Assembly (NCBI GenBank): GCA_016716715.1 | Contig: JADJVE010000004.1 | Location: forward strand, 186,001-250,000 | Direction: 5' to 3' | DNA: 64,000 bases | DNA from: Acidobacteriota bacterium | GTDB taxonomy: Bacteria > Acidobacteriota > Thermoanaerobaculia > UBA5066 | Part shown: one piece after another, positions 42,108 through 52,713 of the stretch | Layout of the letters: the number at the start of each line of letters is the position of its first letter | How positions within the stretch are numbered: position 1 is the stretch's first letter | Made by a program: the position numbers and the translations under genes | The notes under the pieces: model-generated | The model's input: only the letters and a program-made list of their open reading frames with translations | Told to the model about the DNA's origin: nothing | Databases searched by the model: none

Positions 42108-43979
42108 ATGTCCAGCGTCCTGACCGAGACCACCGCCGGGGCAGGTTCGTCCTCCGGCGTCGTCGTCAACGACTTCTCTTTGCAGGTTGCCACTGCGAAC
42201 GGGTCCGGCTCGCAGACGGCGAACAGCGTCCTGATGCGCTCCATCTTTCAGATGGGCGTCCCGGTGTCCGGCAAGAACCTCTTTCCGTCGAACATCCAGG
42301 GCCTGCCGACGTGGTTCACGATCCGCGCGAGCAGGCACGGCTACATCGGCCGCAAGCGCGAGATCGACGTCCTCGTCTGCATGAACCCCGAGACGGCCGA
42401 GGAAGACGTCCGCGAGGCGCGGGCGGGCACGCACGTCGTCTACGAGAAGAAGCTCGGCCTCGAGAACCCGGGGAAGAAGCGCGACGACGTCACGTATTAC
42501 CCCGTGCCGTTCGCCGAGCTCGTCGTGAAGATCACGGCGGCCCCCGAGCACGCGAAGCTCCGCAAGCTCATCGTGAACATGATCTACGTGGGCGTCGTCG
42601 CGGACCTCATGGGGATCGACCCCGCCGAGTCCGAGATCGCCATCGCCAAGCAGCTCAAGGGCAAGAAGAAGGCGATCGACCTCAACGTCTCGGCCGTGAA
42701 GCTCGGCCTCGACTACGCGGCCGCGAACTTCCCGGTCAAGATCCCCTACCGCGTCGAGCGCATGGACGCCACGAAGGGCAAGATCATCGTCGAGGGAAAC
42801 GCGGCCGCCGCGCTCGGCTGCGTGTTCGCGGGCGCGACGGTGTGCGCGTGGTACCCGATCACGCCGTCCTCCTCTCTCTGCGAGTCCTTCATCGACTTCT
42901 GCGACGACCTCCGTGTCGACCCCGCGACCGGGAAGAAGAACGTCGCCGTCATCCAGGCCGAGGACGAGATCGCTTCGATCGGCATGGTCCTCGGCGCCGG
43001 CTGGGCGGGCGCGCGCGCGTTCACGTCCACGTCGGGCCCCGGCATCTCGCTGATGTCGGAGATCATCGGGCTCGGGTACTACACCGAGATCCCCGCGGTG
43101 ATTTTCGACGTCCAGCGCGTCGGCCCTTCGACGGGGCTGCCGACCCGGACGATGCAGGGAGACATCCTGCTCTGCTACTTCAACTCCCACGGCGACGCCA
43201 AGCACCCCGTGCTCTTCCCGGCCTCGCCCGAGGAGTGCTTCTCGATGGCCGGCGAGGCCTTCGACCTCGCCGAGCGGCTCCAGACGCCGGTCTTCGTCCT
43301 GACGGACCTCGACCTCGGCATGAACAACTGGATGTCGGACGCGTTCCCCTATCCCACGGCGCCGCTCGACCGCGGCAAGGTCCTCGACGCCGCGGCGATC
43401 GAGAAGGTCAAGGACACGTGGGGACGCTACAAGGACGTGGACGGCGACGCGATCCCGTACCGCACGCTGCCCGGGACGAACTCCCCGGCCGGCGCGTTCT
43501 TCACGCGCGGCTCGGGACACAACGAGAAAGCGCAGTACTCCGAGAAGGCCGTCGACTACGTCAACAACGTCGACCGCCTCTCGCGCAAGTTCGACACCGC
43601 GCGGACGCTCGTGCCGAAGCCGGAGATCCAGGACCGCCCCGGCGCCGTGGCTGGCGTCCTCGCCTACGGCACGTCGCACTACGGCACCGCCGAGGGACGC
43701 GACAAGCTGGCCGCCGAGTTCGGCGTGCCCCTCGACTACTGCCGCCTCCGGGCGCTGCCCGTCGGCCCCGAGACGGCCGCGTGGATCCGGCGCCACGAGC
43801 GCATCTACGTCGTCGAGCAGAACCGCGACAGCCAGCTCGTGACGATCCTCCGCGACGAGTTCCCCGAGATCGCGGCGCGCTTCGTCCCGATCCGCCAGTA
43901 CAACGGCCTCCCGCTCGACGCGACGACCGTCGTCGAGGGCGTCCTCTCGGACCGCAAGACGTCCGGGAAGAAGGGTTGA
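42108..43979 (+). CDS. korA: 2-oxoacid:acceptor oxidoreductase, fused gamma-alpha subunit
   Basis: 623 residues with a GGGAGGAG ribosome site. The N-terminal third (about 20-200) is the gamma domain (GSQTANSVLMRSIFQMGVPVSGKNLFPSN). The alpha (domain I/II) part follows from about 220: GNAAAALGCVFAGATVCAWYPITPSS, QAEDEIASIGMVLGAGWAGARAFTSTSGPG and a C-terminal RIYVVEQNRDSQL. This gamma-alpha fusion is typical of 2-oxoglutarate (Kor) enzymes that reduce ferredoxin. It acts with KorB 4 bp downstream. Oxoglutarate is the likely but not proven substrate. Confidence 0.92.
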   Translation: MSSVLTETTAGAGSSSGVVVNDFSLQVATANGSGSQTANSVLMRSIFQMGVPVSGKNLFPSNIQGLPTWFTIRASRHGYIGRKREIDVLVCMNPETAEEDVREARAGTHVVYEKKLGLENPGKKRDDVTYYPVPFAELVVKITAAPEHAKLRKLIVNMIYVGVVADLMGIDPAESEIAIAKQLKGKKKAIDLNVSAVKLGLDYAAANFPVKIPYRVERMDATKGKIIVEGNAAAALGCVFAGATVCAWYPITPSSSLCESFIDFCDDLRVDPATGKKNVAVIQAEDEIASIGMVLGAGWAGARAFTSTSGPGISLMSEIIGLGYYTEIPAVIFDVQRVGPSTGLPTRTMQGDILLCYFNSHGDAKHPVLFPASPEECFSMAGEAFDLAERLQTPVFVLTDLDLGMNNWMSDAFPYPTAPLDRGKVLDAAAIEKVKDTWGRYKDVDGDAIPYRTLPGTNSPAGAFFTRGSGHNEKAQYSEKAVDYVNNVDRLSRKFDTARTLVPKPEIQDRPGAVAGVLAYGTSHYGTAEGRDKLAAEFGVPLDYCRLRALPVGPETAAWIRRHERIYVVEQNRDSQLVTILRDEFPEIAARFVPIRQYNGLPLDATTVVEGVLSDRKTSGKKG

Positions 43980-43983
43980 AAAG

Positions 43984-45012
43984 ATGAGTGCCATTCCGAA
44001 GACGAACCGCCTCGGCCTGCCGAAGGCCGAGTACGAGGGCGGCAAGTCCACGCTCTGCCTCGGCTGCGGGCACGACGTCATCACGAAGCAGGTCATCAAC
44101 GCCTTCTACGAGATGGGCGTCCCGCCCTACCAGGTCGCGAAGTTCTCCGGCATCGGATGCTCCTCGAAGACGCCCGCGTACTTCCTGAACCGCGCCTGGG
44201 GCTTCAACGGCGTCCACGGCCGCATGCCGTCGGCCGCGACGGGCGCGCTCGTCGCGAACCCCGAGCTCGTCGGCATCGGCGTCTCCGGCGACGGCGACAC
44301 GGCCTCGATCGGCATTGGCCAGTTCGTCCACCTCGTGCGGCGCAACCTGCCGCTCGTCTACATCGTCGAGGACAACGGCGTCTACGGCCTCACGAAGGGC
44401 CAGTTCTCCGCGACGGCCGACGTGGGCGCCACACGCAAGAAGGGCGACGTGAACGAGTTCGTCCCGATCGATCTGTGCTCGCTCGCGATCGAGCTCGGCG
44501 GCACGTTCGTCGCGCGCTCGTTCTCCGGCGACATGAAGCAGCTCCAGACGATCCTCGAGGCCGCGATCGCCCACAAGGGCACGTCCATCATCGACGTCAT
44601 CTCACCCTGCGTGACGTTCAACGACCACGAGGGCTCGACGAAGAGCTACAAGTACGCCAAGGAGCACGAGACGCCCGTCCACGACGTCGGCTTCGTCCCG
44701 TACTTCGAGGACACGCTCGCCGAGATCCCCGCGGGCGACACGAAGGACGTGGCCTTCCCCGACGGCAGCGTCCTGCGCTTCCGCGGCGTCGGCCGGGACT
44801 ACGACCCGACCGACAAGGAGAAGGCGCTCCGGTCGATCCACGAGAGCCACGGCAAGCAGGAGATCCTCACGGGCATCCTGTACCTGAATCCCGCCAAGCC
44901 CGGGTTCTCGGAGGTCCTCGGCGCCACCGGCAAGTCGCTCGTGAACCTGCCGCTCGACGTCGTCAGACCCAGCCGCGAGGCCCTCGATCGGGTCATGGAG
45001 TCCATGCGATGA
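43984..45012 (+). CDS. korB: 2-oxoacid:acceptor oxidoreductase, beta subunit (TPP-binding)
   Basis: 342 residues. LCLGCGHDVITKQVINAF and GIGCSSKTPAYF give iron-sulfur Cys residues, and the TPP motif is GVSGDGDTASIGIGQFVHLVRRNLPLVYIVEDNGVYGLTKGQ. The C-terminal extension (about 265-342) is usual for this group. With KorA it oxidatively decarboxylates a 2-oxoacid to acyl-CoA. The stop overlaps the next start (ATGA). A 2-oxoglutarate decarboxylase (Kgd) is also encoded in the window. Confidence 0.93.
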   Translation: MSAIPKTNRLGLPKAEYEGGKSTLCLGCGHDVITKQVINAFYEMGVPPYQVAKFSGIGCSSKTPAYFLNRAWGFNGVHGRMPSAATGALVANPELVGIGVSGDGDTASIGIGQFVHLVRRNLPLVYIVEDNGVYGLTKGQFSATADVGATRKKGDVNEFVPIDLCSLAIELGGTFVARSFSGDMKQLQTILEAAIAHKGTSIIDVISPCVTFNDHEGSTKSYKYAKEHETPVHDVGFVPYFEDTLAEIPAGDTKDVAFPDGSVLRFRGVGRDYDPTDKEKALRSIHESHGKQEILTGILYLNPAKPGFSEVLGATGKSLVNLPLDVVRPSREALDRVMESMR

Positions 45013-45362
45013 ACGCGGCAACGACGAGCATCCGCGTCTTCGGGGTCTACCTCGTCATCCTCGGCGCCGCCCTCATCGTGGCGCCGAACGCCGTGCTCGC
45101 TCCCTTCGGAGTCCCGCCGACGTCCGAGGTCTGGGTCCGCGTGGTGGGCGTCCTCGCGACCGCCCTCGGCTTCTACTACGGCCACGCAGCGCGTTGCGGG
45201 CTCGTCCCGTTCTACCGGGCCACGATCGTCGCGCGCGCCTTCGTCTTCGTCTGCTTCGGCGCGTTCGTCCTCCTCGGCTTCGCGCCGCCGGCCCTCGCCC
45301 TGTTCGGCGCCGTGGACCTCGCGGGAGCGGCCTGGACGGCCGCGGCCCTCAAGAAGGGCTGA
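45009..45362 (+). CDS. Small four-helix membrane protein
   Basis: 117 residues, four hydrophobic helices (VFGVYLVILGAALIVAPNAVL, VVGVLATALGFYYGHAA, RAFVFVCFGAFVLLGFA, LALFGAVDLAGAAWTAAAL). The ATG overlaps the korB stop (ATGA), so it is cotranscribed with korAB. I cannot name a family with confidence; short proteins of this look are common and uncharacterised. Confidence 0.7.
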   Translation: MNAATTSIRVFGVYLVILGAALIVAPNAVLAPFGVPPTSEVWVRVVGVLATALGFYYGHAARCGLVPFYRATIVARAFVFVCFGAFVLLGFAPPALALFGAVDLAGAAWTAAALKKG

Positions 45363-45378
45363 GCCCGGCGGCGGCGCC

Positions 45379-45777
45379 ATGCCGATCCGGATCGTCAGGC
45401 TCGGCAGCCCACGCAGCCCCGGCGAGGGGCTGCGGATCGGCACCGTGCGCCGCCCGCCGCGCGGAGTGCCGAAGGCGGACTTTGCGAAGCGCGACTTCTA
45501 CGACGTCTGGCTGCCGAACCTCGCGCCCAGCGAGGAGCTCCTGAAGGCGGGTCAGGCCGCGCAGGATGACGCGGCCCGATGGAAGGCGTTCGTCCGGCGC
45601 TACCGCGGCGAGATGAAACAGCCCGACGCCAGCCGCGTCCTCGATCTCCTCGCCGCGCTCTCGCACCAAACGAGCTTCTCGGTCGGCTGCTACTGCCCCG
45701 ACGAGAGCCGCTGCCACCGGTCGGTGCTTCGCGAGCTGCTGGAAGCGCGGGGCGCCGATTTCGCCGCAGCCGGCTAG
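45379..45777 (+). CDS. DUF488-family protein
   Basis: 132 residues, cytoplasmic. Ends with SVGCYCPDESRCHRSVLRELLEARGADF, close to the conserved CxCxxxxxCHR tail of DUF488 proteins; the start IRIVRLGSPR...RIGTVRRPPRG also fits. The function of the family is not established. It is 16 bp after the membrane protein gene. Its TAG stop shares CTAG with the convergent FecR-like gene. Confidence 0.78.
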   Translation: MPIRIVRLGSPRSPGEGLRIGTVRRPPRGVPKADFAKRDFYDVWLPNLAPSEELLKAGQAAQDDAARWKAFVRRYRGEMKQPDASRVLDLLAALSHQTSFSVGCYCPDESRCHRSVLRELLEARGADFAAAG

Positions 45778-47774
45778 TCCTTCTTCTCCTTCTTGTCCTT
45801 GTCCTGCTTCGGCTCGTCCTTCTGTACCGACTTCTGCCCGTTCTTCGGCGCCTCGTTCCCGCGAGCCGGAGCGACGTTCCGCTCCTGCTTCACCTCGGGC
45901 TTCGCCTCATGCTTTGGCTCGGGTCTCGGCTCGGGCCGCACGGGCGCTGCCTCGTGCGCGATCGGGTCGGGCCCGGGCTCCACGACGCGTCGTGGCGGGC
46001 GGCTGAACGGCTGAGCCTGGGGCCGCGGCGCAGGCGCGGCCTGAGCGGCCTGAGCGGCCGGGGGAGGCGGCGGAGCCAGAGGCGCCGGCTGCGGCTGAGC
46101 CACGGGGCGGGCCTGAGGCGCCGGTTTCTCGCTCTCGACGCGCACGGGCGCCCTCTCCTGGGGCTTTGCCTGCGGTTTCGCCTCGGGCATCGCGAGCTCC
46201 CGCGAGCGCGCGCGGATCGGATCCGGGGGCGGCGCGCCCTCGGCGTCCTTGCGGGGCGCGAGCTGGACCTTGCGGTCCGGCAACACGACGGGACGGACTG
46301 CGACCGCCGGTCGCGCGGCCGCGCCCGGCTGAGCGGCGAGGCGGGAGGCGGACTCGGGAGTCAGCGGGGCCCCGCGGCCCTCGCGGATGGCCTCGACCTT
46401 CCTGTCGAACGCAGGCGGAGCCGCCGGCGGCGCGAGGCGGACGGCGACCGGGCGCGCGAGGACCGCATCGGGCGGGCGCTGGGCCGCGACCGTCGTCGAC
46501 CGGAGCGATTCCCGGGTCGGGAGGACCGGCAGTGGCCCCTGCACGACGGGCGCGCTCTGGAGCTGTCGCACGATGGCGGCGTCGCGCACCACGACCGTCT
46601 GCGCAGGGCGGGAGCTGACGAAGGCGGAGCGCTCCATGACCGTCGCATACGCGCGGTTCGTGTAAACGACGTTCCGGGACACCGGGCTGCTCGGCTGACG
46701 GCCCCACCACGGGCGGAACGGATCGCGCGGCCCGAGGGGGAACCAGCCGACGTACCCTCCCCCACCCCCGCCCACACTCACGGTCAGGGACCAGCCCGGT
46801 CCGCCGCCCACGAACGCGACGAGGGCCGGTGCGTAGGCCACGTGGCGCACGTTCGGGGCCACCGGCACCCAGCACCAGCGCCTCGAGACGACGACCCATC
46901 GGCCGTAGTGATACGGCGCCCAGCCCCACGGCTCGGACGACACCCACGTCCAGCCCCACGGGTCCTGCCAGATCCAGTGCCCCACTCGGTAGGGGGTCCA
47001 GCCCGCGGCGACGGAGCGGGGCCTCCAGACGCGGCCGTACTGCGGCACGGAGTCCCAGTCGCCGTAGGCGTCGAGGTCCTCGGCGCCGAGGACGTCGTGG
47101 CTCGTGTAATCGTACGAAACGACTTCGTGCCGGCGCAGCTCGCGTGAGGTCACCCAGCGGTCCCACGAGTCGGCGAACGGAATCGCGACGACGTCGTACT
47201 CGGGGTCGTCGATCCCGGTCACGATCATCTCCTCGCCGGTGCGGAGCGACACCTCGCCGCCGGCAGCCGACACCCGGGCCTCCCCGAGCCGGACCGCGAA
47301 GCGCGTGTTGCCGGCCGCGTCGACGTAGACGCGGTAGAGGCCCGGGCGCTCGAGCGAGATGGCCGCGTTCGGCGTGTCGATCTCGAACTCGTCCTCGTCG
47401 TCCATCGAGATGACGCGGAAGCTCGCGGTGCCCTGCGAGACCGAGTACTGCTGGACGTCTTCCGTCAGGTTCAACGCGGTCAGGTCCGTGCGCGGCGCCA
47501 CGAACGCCCTGAAGCCCGGGGCCTGGAGCTCGAGGCGCCCCGACGCGCCCGTCCACACCCGGTCGCCGATCGTCATCGGCACGTTGACCGCGAGCGGCTG
47601 CCAGCTGCCGGGATCGTCGCCCCGCTGCAGGGACCCCTCGCCCTGCACGAACGCGACGCGCGCGACGGTCTGGCGGAAGTCGCCCTGTGCGCGGGCCGCC
47701 GGAGCGGCGGCAATTGTGGCGAAGAGGGCGGAAAGAATTACAGCGAAGCCACGGGGGCTCGAGTGTTTCATCAC
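45774..47774 (-). CDS. Secreted FecR-like protein with Trp-rich DUF6600-type region and Lys/Pro-rich tail
   Basis: 666 residues. Signal peptide ends at ARA-QG. A FecR-like fold (about 35-190) with WQPLAVNVPMTIGDRVWTGASGRLELQ is followed by a Trp/Tyr/Gly-rich stretch (about 255-340) with repeated GHWIWQDPWGWTWV and EPWGWAPYHYGRW, as in DUF6600 proteins. From about 400 the chain is low-complexity Pro/Ala/Arg and ends in a Lys-rich KQDKDKKEKKD tail. Probably envelope-associated; ligand unknown. No sigma/anti-sigma pair adjoins, so it is not a classical FecR regulator. Confidence 0.8.
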   Translation of the reverse strand: MMKHSSPRGFAVILSALFATIAAAPAARAQGDFRQTVARVAFVQGEGSLQRGDDPGSWQPLAVNVPMTIGDRVWTGASGRLELQAPGFRAFVAPRTDLTALNLTEDVQQYSVSQGTASFRVISMDDEDEFEIDTPNAAISLERPGLYRVYVDAAGNTRFAVRLGEARVSAAGGEVSLRTGEEMIVTGIDDPEYDVVAIPFADSWDRWVTSRELRRHEVVSYDYTSHDVLGAEDLDAYGDWDSVPQYGRVWRPRSVAAGWTPYRVGHWIWQDPWGWTWVSSEPWGWAPYHYGRWVVVSRRWCWVPVAPNVRHVAYAPALVAFVGGGPGWSLTVSVGGGGGGYVGWFPLGPRDPFRPWWGRQPSSPVSRNVVYTNRAYATVMERSAFVSSRPAQTVVVRDAAIVRQLQSAPVVQGPLPVLPTRESLRSTTVAAQRPPDAVLARPVAVRLAPPAAPPAFDRKVEAIREGRGAPLTPESASRLAAQPGAAARPAVAVRPVVLPDRKVQLAPRKDAEGAPPPDPIRARSRELAMPEAKPQAKPQERAPVRVESEKPAPQARPVAQPQPAPLAPPPPPAAQAAQAAPAPRPQAQPFSRPPRRVVEPGPDPIAHEAAPVRPEPRPEPKHEAKPEVKQERNVAPARGNEAPKNGQKSVQKDEPKQDKDKKEKKD

Positions 47775-47866
47775 ATGCCTCTCGTTTCGGGCCCCTTGAG
47801 CGGGACCTTCACGAGCGGAAGAGCAAGCGACGTACCACGCGCGGGGGCCGGCCCGCGCGCGCCTTC

Positions 47867-48745
47867 TCAGCCGAGGTGCCCCATGAGCCCGCTGCGGTAG
47901 TCCGCGATCGCCTGCCGGATCTCGTTCTCGGTGTTCATGACGAACGGCCCATAGCCGACAACCGGCTCGTCGATCGGCGCTCCCGAGAGGAGCAGGATCG
48001 TGGAGTCCGCCGCGGCCTCGATCGAGAGCGTCTCGCCGTCACGTGCGAGAACCGCAAGCCCGCCCTCGTCCACCGACTTCTCGCCGTTGACGCGCCCGCC
48101 GCCGTGCAGGAAGAGGAGGGCCGTGGACTGGCCCGCCGGAACGTTCAGCTTCGCGGTCTTCCCGGCCCGGAGCCTCAGGTCCCACAGCTCGATCGGCGTG
48201 AACGTCCGCGCGGGGCCCTTCGCCTTCTCGAACTCGCCCGCGATCACGCGCACGGATCCGGCATCGCCCGGGAGGGTGACGACGGGAGTCCGGCTGCCGA
48301 CGACGTCCTGATAGCCGGGCGGCGCCTTCTTGAACTTCGCGGGCAGGTTCACCCAGAGCTGCACCATCTCGAGCGTGCCACCCTTCTTCGTGAACTCCTT
48401 CCCGTGCATCTCCTCGTGGACGATGCCCGAGGCGGCGGTCATCCACTGGACGTCGCCGGGCCCGATCGAGCCCTTGTGCCCCGCCGAGTCGCGATGGTCG
48501 ATCTCGCCCTGATAGGCGATCGTGACGGTCTCGAAGCCGCGGTGCGGGTGCTCCCCCACGCCGCGCGGGGCGAGGGCCGGCTTGAATTCCGCCGGAGCCG
48601 CGTAGTCGAGAAGGATGAACGGACTGAGGTATGGGGCGGAGTCGTACGAGAACATCGAGCTGACGGGGAATCCGTCCCCGACCCAGTGCTTCGGCGGCGC
48701 CTGCTCGATCCCGAGAACGCCTTTCGAACGATTCAGTGTCGCCAT
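47867..48745 (-). CDS. Pirin-family protein
   Basis: 292 residues from ATG 48745. The N-terminal cupin carries the iron site as GVGEHPHRGFETVTIAYQGEIDHRDSAGHKG and GIVHEEMH, the His-His-His-Glu arrangement of pirins. The C-terminal cupin has WVNLPAKFKKAPPGYQDV. Some pirins are quercetin dioxygenases or redox-linked regulators. It follows doxX by 29 bp on the same strand, and both face an HxlR regulator, a common arrangement in oxidative or electrophile stress regulons. Confidence 0.93.
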   Translation of the reverse strand: MATLNRSKGVLGIEQAPPKHWVGDGFPVSSMFSYDSAPYLSPFILLDYAAPAEFKPALAPRGVGEHPHRGFETVTIAYQGEIDHRDSAGHKGSIGPGDVQWMTAASGIVHEEMHGKEFTKKGGTLEMVQLWVNLPAKFKKAPPGYQDVVGSRTPVVTLPGDAGSVRVIAGEFEKAKGPARTFTPIELWDLRLRAGKTAKLNVPAGQSTALLFLHGGGRVNGEKSVDEGGLAVLARDGETLSIEAAADSTILLLSGAPIDEPVVGYGPFVMNTENEIRQAIADYRSGLMGHLG

Positions 48746-48774
48746 GGAGAAAATCCTTTCCGGGAGAGACCTGT

Positions 48775-49284
48775 TTACGCCGCGACCGGAGCCGGGGCGG
48801 GTTTGTGCCTGAGGGCCAGGTTGCCGGCGCCGCCGAGGATACCGGCGACGAGGACGGCCCAGCTGACGACCGGGGTCCAGTAATTCGAGAGGCCGAGGAG
48901 TGCGTCGAGAGAGTAGCTTCCGGGCCCGGTGAGGGCGAGCGCCGCGCCGCCGATGCCGTAAAGAAGGGGCATCTCGATCCCGTTCGACGCCGCGAAGAGG
49001 CCGTTCGCCCCGTGAACGCTGACCGCGGCCACGACCATGACGGAGACCATGAGGGCCGGGCCGACGGGCCCGAGGAGGCCCAGCGCGATCAGAAGTCCGC
49101 TCCCCATCTCGGTGGTCGCGGCGGCGGCCGCGAAGACGCGCCCGGGGCGGAACCCGAGTCCCTCGAAGAAGCCGCCGGTGCCGGCCAGGCCGTGACCGCC
49201 GAACCACCCGAAGAGTTTCTGGGCGCCGTGAGCGGCCATGAGAGAGCCCAGAACGATTCGAAGGACGAGAATTCCTGAGTCCAT
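48775..49284 (-). CDS. DoxX-family membrane protein
   Basis: 169 residues, four helices: LVLRIVLGSLMAAHGAQKLFGWF near the start is the DoxX signature, then GLLIALGLLGPVGPALMVSVMVVA and a C-terminal helix. A clear AAGGAG ribosome site precedes ATG 49284. DoxX proteins act in quinone-linked or thiol-stress membrane functions. First gene of a doxX-pirin unit controlled from the palindromic region upstream. Confidence 0.9.
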   Translation of the reverse strand: MDSGILVLRIVLGSLMAAHGAQKLFGWFGGHGLAGTGGFFEGLGFRPGRVFAAAAATTEMGSGLLIALGLLGPVGPALMVSVMVVAAVSVHGANGLFAASNGIEMPLLYGIGGAALALTGPGSYSLDALLGLSNYWTPVVSWAVLVAGILGGAGNLALRHKPAPAPVAA

Positions 49285-49326
49285 GTGTCGATCTCCTTTC
49301 CGGGGCCGAGGTCCCCGGCGAGAAGA

Positions 49327-49360
49327 ACTATATTAAGTATAGTGACTACTTGTCAAGTAG
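49327..49360. promoter_or_regulatory. doxX promoter overlapped by two palindromes, probable HxlR operators
   Basis: On the minus strand TTGACA (49356-49351) and TATAGT (49332-49327) are 18 bp apart, a canonical sigma-70 promoter for doxX. Two palindromes cover it: ACTATA-TTAAG-TATAGT at 49327-49343 and CTACTTG-T-CAAGTAG at 49346-49360. Both are AT-rich islands in GC-rich DNA. The location between doxX and hxlR predicts autoregulated repression. Confidence 0.75.
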
Positions 49361-49388
49361 CTGCTTGTCATTCGGGCGGCGGCCGGGG

Positions 49389-49394
49389 TATCCT
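49389..49394 (+). promoter_or_regulatory. -10 box (TATCCT) of hxlR, leaderless arrangement
   Basis: TATCCT ends seven bases before GTG 49402. The operator palindromes lie 29 bp or more upstream, where the -35 would be. Confidence 0.45.
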
Positions 49395-49401
49395 CCTGTC
49401 C

Positions 49402-49773
49402 GTGAGACAGATGCGAGGCTCCCGCGCCCCCGACCTGGCCCTTTGCGGCCGGTATCACCGGGCGATCGAGCTGGTCGGACGCCGCTGGACGGGCGCGATC
49501 GTCTACCTGCTGCTCCGCTCCCGCTGCCACTTCGCGACGCTGCGCGACGCCATCCCGGACATCACGGACCGGATGCTGAGCGAGCGGCTGAAGGAGCTGG
49601 AAGAGGAGAAGATCGTCGAGCGCACGGTCGTCCCGGCAACCCCGGTCCGCGTCGAGTACGCGCTGACGAAAAAGGGCCGCGATCTGGCCTCCGCGATCGA
49701 CGCGATGGCCGCCTGGGCCGAGCGCTGGGTCGAGCCCGAGACGCGCCGCGCGCCGCACCGCTCTTCGCGGTAA
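49402..49773 (+). CDS. HxlR-family winged-helix transcriptional regulator
   Basis: 123 residues from GTG 49402. CGRYHRAIELVGRRWTGAIVYLLL is the HxlR start, with the conserved N-terminal Cys (about residue 16) used by several family members for thiol sensing. IPDITDRMLSERLKELEEEKIVERTVV is the recognition helix and wing. The divergent doxX-pirin unit and the palindromes between them make it the likely repressor of both directions. What it senses (electrophile, aldehyde, disulfide stress) is inference. Confidence 0.9.
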   Translation: MRQMRGSRAPDLALCGRYHRAIELVGRRWTGAIVYLLLRSRCHFATLRDAIPDITDRMLSERLKELEEEKIVERTVVPATPVRVEYALTKKGRDLASAIDAMAAWAERWVEPETRRAPHRSSR

Positions 49774-49787
49774 GCGATCGGCGCCCG

Positions 49788-52463
<2,676 letters not shown>

Positions 52464-52510
52464 GAAACCCCCGGGTGATTCTATTGGTCGGGCGAGGCCG
52501 CCCGGATCAG

Positions 52511-52684
52511 TCAGCGCCGGCCGCGAATCGCGGCCTGGACGCTCTGGGCGCTTCGAACCGCGTTGTTGCGGGCCTTGCTCGCCGCCGAGGCGCGCTTCGA
52601 GTCGCGGGCCGACCGAGCGCGGAAGTACCAGATCCCGAGGGCGCCGAGAACGAGGACGAGGCCGAGGAGAAACGGAGTAGACAC
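52511..52684 (-). CDS. Small single-pass membrane protein
   Basis: 57 residues from GTG 52684 with AGGTGG upstream. One N-terminal helix (FLLGLVLVLGALGIWYF) followed by a basic, Ala/Ser/Arg-rich tail. It lies 29 bp after the helicase on the same strand. No family recognised; accepted because of its ribosome site, clean signal-anchor and position. Confidence 0.5.
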   Translation of the reverse strand: MSTPFLLGLVLVLGALGIWYFRARSARDSKRASAASKARNNAVRSAQSVQAAIRGRR

Positions 52685-52713
52685 GGGCACCACCTGACGC
52701 AGGATAGGCCCTT

